Shown here in pieces: positions 1 to 10,600 of a stretch of DNA of 64,000 nucleotides; within the stretch, counting starts at the first letter, position 1, and each line of letters opens with the position of its first letter. A model generated the notes under the pieces. The model did not search any database, was not told the DNA's origin, and was given only the letters and a program-made list of their open reading frames with translations. The stretch lies in contig CAUEEP010000729.1 of NCBI GenBank assembly GCA_958450365.1, positions 1,142,501-1,206,500 on the forward strand, given 5' to 3'. The translations under genes and the position numbers were made by a program. This DNA comes from Mesorhabditis belari. Lineage: Eukaryota > Nematoda > Chromadorea > Rhabditida > Rhabditidae.

Positions 1-2575
1 GTCAACTCTCCTCTCAGCAAACGGGCGTGCACTCGTCCAATTCGGATCAGCTCTTCAGTCAGTGCATCCAAATTGTCCAAACCTTCGACAATCTGAATAG
101 ATTTATGTATAAGTATTGAAAGATAAATCTAATATTAAGCAGAAAGTCGTTTCGTTTCTTTTCACTCTTTCGTTGAATAAAAAAATTGAATCTATGATTC
201 TCTAAAGAATTATTTTATTATATATGTTGTATCCGATTTGGATTTTTATCCGATTTGGATTTCAATCCAAATCGGATATCTGATTCGGATTGAAACATTA
301 TTTCACAGTAGGGTGTCATGTTTTTAAAAGGTTTTTAATCATTTCCTAGAAATTTTATAGAGGTTTAACTCTGGCAACCTAGAACAGTCCGTTAGCACCA
401 CCATTGCCCAAAAAAGGCTTTCCTGTATTTTAATGTGAATTCAATTCAAAACCCTTTATTTAATTAGCGGCGACTGTATCGTAAATGAAAATAATCATAA
501 ACAATAAAATAACTGGTTAAGTAAGCAAATTGATGAAACTACACCTTAAACTTTAAAAACAATGTAACTAAACAAAATGTAATGGTGACAATGTAAAGAA
601 AAACGTGGAAAAAAGCAACTATTTGTTCTTGCAACTAAGACTGTGATGGCATCTGGAATTGCAGAGGAGACCACTTTTTTTGCACGCATATCCCTGCATG
701 CCCAAGTTTAACATGCGTTTTGAAAAGAATGCTGAAGAGTTCTTCTTGTTGAATTACTCGTTGCCTTTCTGGTTTGCTACCGGCTTTCCGTCGTTCGTCT
801 TCGTGATAAAGCGTGACTTCCGTGTTTTCGATTGAAAGAGTTGGCTTCAGCAAGTTGGCTTCAGCAAGTTGGCTTCAGCAAGTTGGCTTCAGCAAGTTGG
901 CTTCAGCAAGTTGGCTTCAGCAAGTTGGCTTCAGCAAGTTGGCTTCAGCAAGTTGGCTTCAGCAAGTTGGCTTCAGCAAGTTGGCTTCAGCAAGTTGGCT
1001 TCAGCAAGTTGGCTTCAGCAAGTTGGCTTCAGCAAGTTGGCTTCAGCAAGTTGGCTTCAGCAAGTTGGCTTCAGCAAGTTGGCTTCAGCAAGTTGGCTTC
1101 AGCAAGTTGGCTTCAGCAAGTTGGCTTCAGCAAGTTGGCTTCAGCAAGTTGGCTTCATGATAGTTCATTTTTGAGGTCTCCAGTGTTGAATCGTTAAAAC
1201 CTTTAATTTGATCAACCATCAGCTTGTAGATTTCGGCTGTCGGAATTTGGCTCGTCTTTTTTCGCTCCAAGAAGCCGTTGAATTTCTCGTAGAAGCGTGA
1301 CTCCATCTGTAAAACAACAACGTAAAATAAGGTAAACAGGATAAAGACATAAAAAAAATACAGAAGCATGTCAAAACGCGTAAATAAACGACTTTTTTGG
1401 GCAATGGTGGTGCTAACGGACTGTTCTAGGTTGCCAGAGTTTAAACCTCTATAAAATTTCTAGGAAATGATTAAAAACCTTTTAAAAACATGACACCCTA
1501 CTGTGAAATAATGTTTCAATCCAAATCAGATATCCGATTTGGATTGAAATCCAAATCGGATACAACATATATAATAAAATAATTCTTTAGAGAATCAGAT
1601 ATCCGATTTGGATTGAAATCCAAATCGGATATCCGCGGTGAGTTCAATCCAAATCGGATACAACATATATATAGTTCAATTGGTCCATTTGTTGGTTTTA
1701 AAAGATGAAAAATAGAAAAAGAAAAAAGAAAAAGAAAAATAGAAAAAGAAAAAGAAAAAAGAAAAAGAAAAAAGGAAAAGAAAAAGAAAAAAGAAACAGA
1801 AAAAAGAAACAGAAAAAAAATGAAAAAAAATGAAAAATCTTTCTAAAAAACCTCATATAGCCTTTTCTTTTCGTAAAAAAAGATATTCAACTGTTTAATT
1901 GAATATTTTTACTTTCAAGGGAAAATTGCGCCGCTCATTTCTCGAGAAAATCATTTATTTGCTTGCGTTCACTCGCGTTTTTTTTCAACTTTTGATTTCC
2001 TTTAAAGTTCTGACTCAGCTTATTGTAATCTTTAAATAATCAAAATCAGTTAAATTACACTAGAAAATCTTTTCATTTTATTTCAAAAGCCTTTCCTTCT
2101 TATTTCTAAAACTTCAAAACCACCTGATCCACTAATTCAGCCATCGCTTTGCAATGTGCTTTCACAAAACCGTCATGGTTGTTGAATTGTGGGGGTAAAG
2201 GGCAACGACGCACTTGTTCTTTCACCTAAAAACTCTTATTTTCGATTTGGAATTGAATTTGGAAGCGACTTAGATACAAGCATTTATCTCTAAAGCCTAA
2301 AAACGAAAACTTTTCTCATACCGTCGGGCATTTGAAGCACAATCGATGAAAAATGCTAGTGCCGATGACGGTTGGGCCCTGAAAGTGACTTTAGCTGTAG
2401 GCTGTAAGTATTTATAATGTTAAAATGAAGTAAACATTCTAAAATCTATTTTCTTGATCTATTTTCTCTAAAAAACCACTTTTGACACGTAGATTTGCCT
2501 CCAGAGCGATCGAACGAGGTGTATCTGTGCCTGTGTCAATGGGATGAGTGTTGTCGAGGTTCGACGACCAGACAT
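1..2575 (-). CDS. Globin-family protein, 3' part beyond the window
   Basis: Four exons on the minus strand join in phase: 2480-2575 (start ATG at 2575), 2322-2378, 2124-2225, and 92 down to 1, where the gene leaves the window. The visible 115 or so residues run from the A helix (LTQAQIHLVRSLWRQIY) through GPTVIGTSIFHRLCFKCP to a segment containing IGRVHARLL, whose His sits where globins carry the proximal haem ligand. The layout matches nematode glb proteins, which bind haem and oxygen or act in redox sensing; the role of this one is not visible. A TTTCAG acceptor lies 12 nt before the ATG, suggesting trans-splicing. Exon 3 could read through to a stop at 2106, but splicing at CAG/GTGG (2124/2123) rejoins the globin frame. 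The last visible intron (93-2123) is swollen by an inverted-repeat element and a minisatellite. Confidence 0.82.
635..1306 (-). pseudogene. Integrase-like transposon ORF split by a minisatellite
   Basis: On the minus strand 1306-1140 encodes a peptide starting MESRFYEKFNGFLE. After the 14-bp array, 838-635 resumes with HEDERRKAGSKPE, then EELFSILFKTHVKLGHAG, and stops. The ELF..L...H...GH.G pattern resembles the His-containing zinc-binding segment before integrase cores in KRBA2-like transposon proteins, but no catalytic DDE core remains. It lies between inverted-repeat arms, so it is most likely the remnant of the element's own gene. The family call is inference from one motif; a homology search would be needed to confirm it. 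Confidence 0.45.
838..1157. repeat. 14-bp minisatellite, about 22 copies
   Basis: Near-identical units of GTTGGCTTCAGCAA. Because 14 is not a multiple of three, all three plus frames stay open and give misleading ORFs. The array interrupts the integrase-like frame inside the inverted-repeat element. Confidence 0.95.
1700..1850. repeat. A/G-rich low-complexity tract
   Basis: Degenerate GAAAAAGAAAAA units, within the last visible intron of the globin gene. The rest of 1597-2123 holds extra ATCCGATTTGGAT motifs up to about 1655, then unremarkable AT-rich intron. Confidence 0.8.
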
Positions 2576-2726
2576 CGACGCAACTAGCTGAAAGATGATA
2601 AGAATATGGACTTAAATCTCTAGTGTTGAGCTATAGTTTAGTCTACACTAGAGGAAACGTCTTTAAAAAGACTAAACAACTAGACTAAACTATAACTCCA
2701 GCCTTTTCAACTCTTTAAACATGACT

Positions 2727-3105
2727 GCACTTGCTTGTACTGTACTGCTTGTACTACTTGTACTGTACTGCTTGTACTACTTGTACTGTACTGCTTGTAC
2801 TGTACTGCTTGTACTACTTGTACTGTACTATTTGTAATGTACTGCTTGTAATGTACTACTTGTACTGTACTGCTTGTACTGCTTGTACTGCTTGTACTGC
2901 TTGTACTACTTGTACTGTACTGCTTGTACTACTTGTACTGTCTTGTACTGCTTGTACTGCTTGTACTGTACTGCTTGTACTGTACTGCTTGTAATGTACT
3001 ACTTGTACTGTACTGCTTGTACTACTTGTACTGTACTGCTTGTACTGCTTGTACTGCTTGTACTGCTTGTACTGTACTGCTTGTACTACTTGTACTGTAC
3101 TTAGC
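2727..3105. repeat. Minisatellite of TGTACTGCT / TGTACTACT units
   Basis: Irregular 9- and 14-bp units built on CTTGTACTGTACTG. It lies just upstream of the globin gene (minus strand). The long open frames across it are repeat artefacts. Confidence 0.9.
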
Positions 3106-3960
3106 TTATCTAATCAAAATCGACTGCAGTTTTTCAAATGAATTTCAAACCACTCAATCACCTTTCCATAGCTACGCACAGTCGAGCAGAGACTTGAGTT
3201 TATCGAGTGATCTTTCGATTCTTTAGAGGACATTAATGAAATGAATAAGTGGATTGATAGCAGGAAAATAGATAAATCTAAAGTTTAAGACTTGCAAACT
3301 TTGCGAATCGCAGAAATAGAAAGAAATTTGATTATGGAAGAGAGAAACTCTTGGAGGATATCGATAATCCCAAGGGAAATTCGACAAGAAATCGCTGTGA
3401 TTTTAGAAAACTGAGAAAGAAAAGATGATTTTAGTTATAGACGTATTTCTTTCTTTCTTCTTTCTTCTTTCTTTCTTCTTTCTTTCTTCTTTCTTCTTTA
3501 TCTTGGCAAGTTAAGGTAACCGATAGTTTAGTGATTAAAGCAAAGGTCGAGGGTTAAAATTTTAAAATCTACTTTTCTTTCCAATTTCTTCAATTCTTTT
3601 TAAATTCTTTGACAAAATACGATCCTATTTCACAGCTATGATACTTAGTTAATCAATGCTGTGAATTAAATAAACTTTTGAATTGCAGGGAAATCAGTTC
3701 AAAGGGAAAATCAGTTCAAAGGGAAAATTCGAAAGGGAAAATAATTGAGAGTAAATATTTTTGAACACTTTGAGAGATTGATGTTGATGGAAACTGAAAA
3801 AGAGAAGATCGGCTGTCAATTGGAAAGAATGGGAATCGAAAAAGCTAGAGTTTGTGTGGAAATGAGTGATCTGAGTGAGACAAAAAGTCATTGATCTTGA
3901 TGAAAAAAGTGGAAAAGTGAGACAAAAAGTCCCATTGAATTTAAAAAGAAAGAGTAAAGA
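3106..3960. other. No confident gene; possible decayed coiled-coil coding sequence
   Basis: Plus-strand frames near 3230-3410 and 3745-3895 read like short coiled-coil segments (METEKEKIGCQLERMG; then a stop after SETKSH) but are broken by stops and have no clear start. A TTTCTTC pyrimidine tract lies at 3448-3500. This could be an old pseudogene or chance; I see no supported gene. Confidence 0.3.
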
Positions 3961-4039
3961 AGAGTTTTAAATCAAAATTTTCACCAGTTCTTACTCGCTT
4001 TTTTTCTACTAAACTGAAGCCCTTTAGCTGAATATTGTT

Positions 4040-4201
4040 ATGAGAAATTTTAGTGCGCGCTAATTCTTTCCCGATAGTTCGATTGACATTTCTTTTACAT
4101 AGTAGATGTTCATTTTGATAGTTAACGCGAGGAATAATTAAACCTACCGTAAATACTGTAAATACTAAAGACCGACAGAAAGACCGACAGAAAGAAAAAA
4201 A

Positions 4202-4234
<33 letters not shown>

Positions 4235-4515
4235 AACAGAAAGACCGAAAGAAAGAAAAAAAAAAAGAGCAGAAAGAGCAGAAAGACACAGAAAGACAAG
4301 AAAGACAAAAGGCCGAAAAAAGACCAGAAAGACGACAGAAAGACACCGAGAGGAAGACCGAAAAAAAGACCGACAGAAAGACCGACAGAAAGACCGACAG
4401 AAAGACCGACAGAAAGACCGACAGAAAGACCGACAGAAAGACCGACAGAAAGACCGACAGAAAGACCGACAGAAAGACCGACAGATACCGTAACCTCCCC
4501 CCCCCCCCCTTTTTT

Positions 4516-4581
<66 letters not shown>

Positions 4582-5165
4582 CAATATAGAGTTCCAATTT
4601 GAGTTCGTCCAATATGGTTCCAATATGGTTCCAATATGGTTTCAATATGGTTCCAATATGGTTCGGACGGAGGACGGGACGAGAAAGAATTGATTCTTTA
4701 TCCGATAAAGAAATCCGATTAAGATTTATCGAATCAATTGTGTAAAAATGTGAAATGCTCAATGCGAATTTGCTTGAAGATAAACCAGTTTTAGCTTTGG
4801 TAAAAAGAAAAATGCCGAGAAAATGCCCAGAAAGGCCGACAGAAAGACAGACAGAAAGACAGACAGAAAGACAGACAGAAAGACAGACAGAAAGACAGAC
4901 AGGAGGGAAGGGGGGGGGGGGGGGGGAGAGGGGGGGGGGGAGAGAGGGAAGGGGAGGGGGGAGGAGGGAAGGGAGAGGGGAAGAAGAAAGACAGACAGAT
5001 ACCGTAGCCTCCCCCCCCTCCCTCGCCTTTTCCGCCATTTCATTTCCTCTTTTTTGCGCGCTAATTCTTTTTCGATAGTTTCTATTGGCATTTCTTTTAT
5101 ATAGATGTTAATTTTGATAGTTAATTTAAGGAATAATTTAACCTAATTGCAAATTGATTCACGGA
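4040..5165. repeat. Dispersed repeat family R1 carrying (GACAGAAAGACM)n
   Basis: R1 combines three blocks: a GACAGAAAGAC microsatellite, the string ATACCGTAACC with a C-rich run and TTTTCCGCCATTTC, and a roughly 75-bp core starting GCGCTAATTCTTTT. The core occurs at about 4054-4150, 5056-5130 and 5222-5310 here. Related copies lie at 23370-23600 (inverted) and 49560-49870. Homopolymers of C (4497-4510), T (4511-4581) and G (4911-4945) sit inside. Confidence 0.75.
4350..4486. repeat. 12-bp array AGAAAGACCGAC
   Basis: About eleven clean copies inside the R1 repeat. The same unit, reverse-complemented, is expanded at 23700-23875. Confidence 0.9.
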
Positions 5166-5324
5166 AAACAGAAAGACAGACAGATACTGTAACCCTCCCT
5201 TTTCCGCCATTTCATTTCCCCTAATTCTTTTCCGATAGTTCGATTGACATTTCTTTTACATAGTAGATATTAATTTTGATAGTTAACGCGAGGAATAATT
5301 TAACCTACCGTAAATACTGTCAAT

Positions 5325-5591
5325 TACCGTAAATATTGTAATAGTACCCCACACCGATAATGACGGTGCGGAGTGTTGCGTAGTCTAGCTTTGGACGCGT
5401 TTTTCTCGACATTGGTTTATGCTACAATGCGCGCTTCGGTATCAAAAAATAGCTGAAATTCAGGGCTATTTTATGCCATCAAAGGCACATTTTTTGAAAG
5501 TATGGGCGCTTTGAAAAAAATGAAATAATGAAATACTTGCGACTACGTGACTGTACGACGGAGGAGGCGTACTATTACAGTATTTACGGTA
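5325..5591. mobile_element. 267-bp MITE with TACCGTAAAT inverted ends
   Basis: Ends TACCGTAAATATTGTAATAG and CTATTACAGTATTTACGGTA are reverse complements with one mismatch. A second copy of the same length lies inverted at 23066-23332. It sits inside an R1 repeat (R1 core on its left). No coding capacity. Confidence 0.8.
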
Positions 5592-6240
5592 TGTAGACTC
5601 CTAAATTGCCAGGAGATTCATTGTTAGCTATGGACAAAAAGTAGAAAGGCTTTTCAATGAAAGAATTGATAGAATTAAAGGGATTAGATCGATTTTTATA
5701 TCATTGATCTCTTGGGAAAAGAATTCTTAGGGTTTTCCCTTGAAAACAAGCTAATAAACAAGCTAATAAATCACCGCTTAAAAGAATCATTATCGTGTTT
5801 TCGCTATTGTATCTAATTTTAGCTCAAAAACCCAATCATTTAATAGATCTGGATAAAGAAAAAGGAGAAATAATGGAAAAAAAAATCGATGTTTGAAATG
5901 TTTTAAAAAAGGATTCGAGAAGAGAATTAGTTCTACTCCACTGTCGAGAGTTCGTGATGATTATTGAAAATTGATAAGAGCTATTTTATTGAAATTGCTT
6001 TTTTTCTTCTATCTGGATATCACACTAGAAATCCTAGGCTTTGGATTTTCGATTTCCACCAAAGATTTGTACTTGATGTTTAATGTAGCTTAGAGTACAG
6101 TAGAAAGTGGAAATATGAAAAACTGGAGAAAACTGGAGAAATATGGTCAAATGATGGGAATTTCAAATTCACAAAATTCTCATTTCCCTTTTCCCACAAT
6201 GAAATGCTATCCAATTTCTGAGGAAAGATGAAATGCACGC
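5592..6240. other. AT-rich intergenic sequence
   Basis: No exon, RNA gene or repeat family recognised on either strand. Confidence 0.5.
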
Positions 6241-6249
6241 GAAGTTTGT

Positions 6250-7345
6250 CTTTTTAGTGCATCAGAATTGCTCAATTGCCTTCAAAATGGCTAATCTGGA
6301 TAGCACTTTAATTGATTTAAACGTTAAATACGAGAATTCCCTACAAGTTAGATACAGTCAAATTGGTGTTTACAAGAATGGATGAATTCAAGCCTTCTAG
6401 TGCATCAGAATTGCTCAATTAGCCACGAATTGTCTAATCTGGATAGCACTTTAATTGATCTAAACGTTAAATACCAGAATTCTCCACAAATTGGATACAG
6501 TCAAACTGGCGTTTACAAGAATGGAGGAATCCACGCCTTCTAGTGCATCAGAATTGCTCAATTCCCATTAAAATGTCTAATCTGGATAGCACTCAAGTTA
6601 ACCGGAACGGAAAATACCCGAATTCCCTACAAGTTAGATACAGTCAAACTGACGTTTATAAGAATGGAGCAATCCTAGCCTTCTAGTGCATCAGAATTGC
6701 TCAATTCTCATCAAAATGCCCAATCTGGATATCACTTTAGTTGATTTAAACGTTAAATACGAGAATTTTCTATAAGTTAGTTACAGTCAAACTGGTGTTT
6801 ACAAGAATGGATGAATTCAAGCCTTCTAGTGCATTAGTATTGCTCAATTAGCTATGAATTGTCCAATCTGGATATCACTTTAATTGATCTAAACGTCAAA
6901 TAACCAAATTCCCCACAAATTGGATACAGTCAAACTGGCGCTTACAAGAATGGAGCAATCCTAGCCTTCTAGTGCATCAGAATTGCTCAATTCCCATTAA
7001 AATGTCTAATCTGGGTAGCACTTAAGTTAACCGGTACGGCAAATACGCGAATTCTCTATAAGTTAGTTACAGTCAAACTGGTATTTACAACAATGGAGCA
7101 ATCCTAGCCTTCTAGTGCATCAGAATTGCTCAATTAGCCACGAAATGTCTAATCTGGATATCACTTTAGTTGATCTAAACGTCAAATAACCAAATTCCCT
7201 TCAAGATGGATACAGTCAAACTGGCGCTTACAAGAATGGAGCAATCCTAGCCTTCTAGTGCATCAGAATTGTTCAATTTTCATCAAACTGTCCAATCTGG
7301 ATATCACTTTAGTTGATCTAAACGTCAAATACCAGAATTTCTGGT
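6250..7345. repeat. 143-bp tandem satellite, about 7.5 copies
   Basis: The marker string CTTCTAGTGCATCAGAATTG recurs at about 6393, 6537, 6680, 6822, 6966, 7109 and 7251, spacing 142-144 bp. Copies are 80-90% alike by eye. Each also contains ATCTGGATA.CACTTTA and GTTTACAAGAATGGA. The same satellite recurs at 11460-12110. Confidence 0.9.
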
Positions 7346-7680
7346 AGATTTGCAAAAGCAAAAAAGAAAACACTCTAGAAAACATGTCGAAACCACTAAA
7401 ACTCTTAAAAGTAGAGAATCGAGTGTGCCAGAAGGGAAAGTTTGCGTAATTTGTTTGATTCTATCAATTAAACAATGGTTTTTTTAAAGTATGAAAGAAA
7501 ATTTGGACTTATGGACTTATGAAGTCTTACAACTCTTGTTCTTACAAGAGTCGTTTGCTAAAATGCTAAAATGGAGAGCACAGTATTTTTGGTTAAATAT
7601 TTTATAAATCTATTCATTTTTCTATCTCATTACGCTATTAAATTTTAATTTGAAAGTTTAAAAAAAAAGGAAAAAAAGAC

Positions 7681-10600
7681 CTGATGATTGGATTGTCGTC
7701 TTTGCATGGCGAGACTCGATTTGCGTCTCATATCATTTGAAATGCTTGAATCTCTGCCTGTTGATCCATACAATTGCTCATCAATCATCGATGAACAATC
7801 AAAAGAGACCTAAAATGAAAGGAAATGGAATGGAATGAAAGAAAATCAACGAAAAATCATTTTCTTCCTTTCAAAGCAGTCAATCAAACCCCTTTTTATC
7901 TCTCTTTAACTCTAACATTAGTCTAAGTAGTTTTTGATTACGGTAGAGACTATTTACTTTAAGGTTACGGTCACTGAATCAACCTAAAGCTACTCTACTG
8001 TCTAAATAAAAGATTTTAATGAAAAGAAAATGAAAAGAAAATGAAAAGAACATAAAGATCTATTCTAGCAGTGTCTGTACAGCTTTTTCTCAGCCATTTT
8101 TAAGCCTAAAACCTTTTTCTCAGCTGAAATTATTTGAAAAGTCTTAAAACATAAAATAGTTATGACATTTTTAATTAAAAAATCAAAAATAAGAGATCGA
8201 GCCGCACTACCGGGAGTCGAACCCGGACCCTATGATCTCTAGCAAAGCGCCCTCCCGATTGCACCACGGAGACCTGGCAGCTCAGCCAGAAAAATCCGGC
8301 CTTAAACTGTTAACCGGGTTTTTCGGCTAGTGAAAGCACAGCTCTTTCAACCAAAAGATTTCTATGGGGAGTCGAACCCGGATCATTTGGGTTACGGTAT
8401 CTGTCTGGCTTTCTGTCTGTCTGTCTTTCTGTCTGTCTGTCTTTCTGTCTGTCTTTCTGCCTGTCTGTCTTTCTGTCTGTCTTTCTGTCTGCTTTACTGT
8501 ACGGGCATTTTTTCAGCCGTATTTTGATAAATACAGAAAAGCGACAGAAAGCTGAACCCCCATATTCTGGATCTCGAGTTCCCGGAGCTAAGGGACACCC
8601 GATTGCCCTTGTGCTTTGGAACCCAAAGGGAGTATGCTATGCTCCCGATTGGGCCACGACGACAGCGTTGCCTCAAAACATCTAGCCAGTAAAGCCAAAA
8701 CATTGCCGTTGGGTTTTCCGGCTTTTTCTTTGACAAATTTTAAGGCTAAGAGATCTTGCTATACTGTAATCGTAAAATTTTACTATGTAGAACTATTGGG
8801 TTGGGGAGAATGAGTCGGCGCCAAACTTTAAAGGGACTTTTTGCACACATAAAGCCTTCTTTAAACATACGTTTAGTTTCATCAAAAGGATCCACTATTT
8901 CTCTACAAAATCACTTTTGAGAGATTCCACAAAGCTTTTCTTTCGTGGAGTTTATGAACTTCCATAACGCAGCTGGTTAAAATGGCAAAGAGTCCGACTC
9001 ATCATTTGAACAGTTTCTTTCACATAAACCTTCTTTGGTGTTTATATAAAAAAGATAGAGCACATTCAATTACTTAAGTTGCCAAATTTGCAGGAAGATC
9101 CCACCAATGCTTTTTTCTAGATGACAGTTTGTAGTTTTTGTGAAAAAATGGCTTTTTCTTGAGCGGAGGCGGTGTTTGAATTTTCTTTTAAATGTGATTT
9201 TGTAGAGAATTAGTTAACCATTCTACTCATATCAAACGCATATTATTTGACGAAGTCGAATAGAAGTTTAAGACATTTTTTTGATTTTCGGCGCCGACTC
9301 ATTCTCCCCAACCCAATATATAAAGTCTATGTAGAGGTTTTAAATCCTATGTAGGACTTGTAGATACTATGCAGAGCTTATAGATAATAGGTAGAGCTTA
9401 TAGATACTATGTAGAGCTTCTAGAAGCTTTATAGAGCTTCTAGAAGCTGTGTAGAGCTTCTAGAAGCTGTGTAGAGCTTCTAGAAGCTATGTAGAACTTC
9501 TAAAGACTACGTAGAGCTTATAGAAACTACGTCGTACTTATAGATACTAAATAGAATCGTCAAAAATTGTTTCTAATATCTGGACCGGGAAGAAACTGGA
9601 GTAATCCTTTCAACTCTTTTCTCAAATCTCACCAAATAGGATTTTTTTTCATAAAATAATCCAGGGGAATGTAAAAATAGAATTATAGAATTGTAGAATT
9701 GGAGAATTGGAGAATTGGAGAATTGGAGAATTATAGAAAAAGATAGAATGCAAAATGGATTTGAGATAATCTTTTGAGTAAAAACCCCTCACCGGTCTAA
9801 CATTTCTGAGGCTTGGCCGGCTGGTGTCCGAATGGAGGCTCATACTGTTCAAATCGCTCGAGTAGTTCTAAAGTTTAGTACTTTTAGAAAGAAAATCGAA
9901 TTCAATGCAATTAAATGCTTCTGGTACCGCTTATCTATTAGATGGTTACTTAGGTTTTATTACTTTTTTACAATTAGAGTTGGAATCAAGGCAGTCATTT
10001 AATTAAATTTAATTAAATCAATTAATTTGGTATTCTTTTGCGCTCTTGATTTCTTTCTGAAGTTAAGAAAAAGAAAAATGAAAAATTCTGCACCACCGGG
10101 ACTCGAACCCCCGACCTTTCGCTTACTGGGCAACGGTGCTAACCATTACACCTCGCAGCACTTGGTTTCCCACGCTTAAGAGGGCTTAAGTACAAAGTCC
10201 TGGACGAATTTCGAATCTAATCTCTTCTCCATCAACGCCTAGTAGAAAAAATTCGCCTCCCTCCACAGTGCCCTTATGGCTCAGTCGGTTAGAGCCTCGT
10301 CTGTTGAGCAGTCGGTTAGGTCAAAGGCCGCAGGTTCGACCCCTTCTGCCGGCAAATGCTTTTTCTTTTTAAAAACTACCTTTTACTACTGACAATACTT
10401 ATGATTTTAATACTTATTACTTACTTATTACTTATTACTTACTTATTATTTCGTTACTTACAATCTCTATAGTTTTAGGCTTTTTCTTACTATAGAATCA
10501 TAGCCGAAACGTTTACAAAGAGCACAAGGTTTGCCTGACTTCAGGCTTATCTCCTACTTAGCCCAAATCGATGTATCCAAAAGTCTAGACCAATTCTAAT

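Larger units (their letters stand above)
196..1596. mobile_element. DNA element with about 210-bp terminal inverted repeats, in a globin intron
   Basis: Bases 196-416 and 1392-1596 are near-perfect reverse complements. Both arms begin GATTCTCTAAAGAATT and end at CCATTGCCCAAAAAAG. The left arm has one extra copy of a 17-bp unit of the ATCCGATTTGGAT motif that recurs in both arms and just outside the right arm. The interior carries the two halves of a broken integrase-like frame and a 14-bp minisatellite. No clear target-site duplication is visible. Confidence 0.8.

Noticed and set aside
3941..5038. 365-codon minus ORF with poly-Lys and CRSF repeats
   Set aside because: Composed of homopolymers and the GACAGAAAGACC array.
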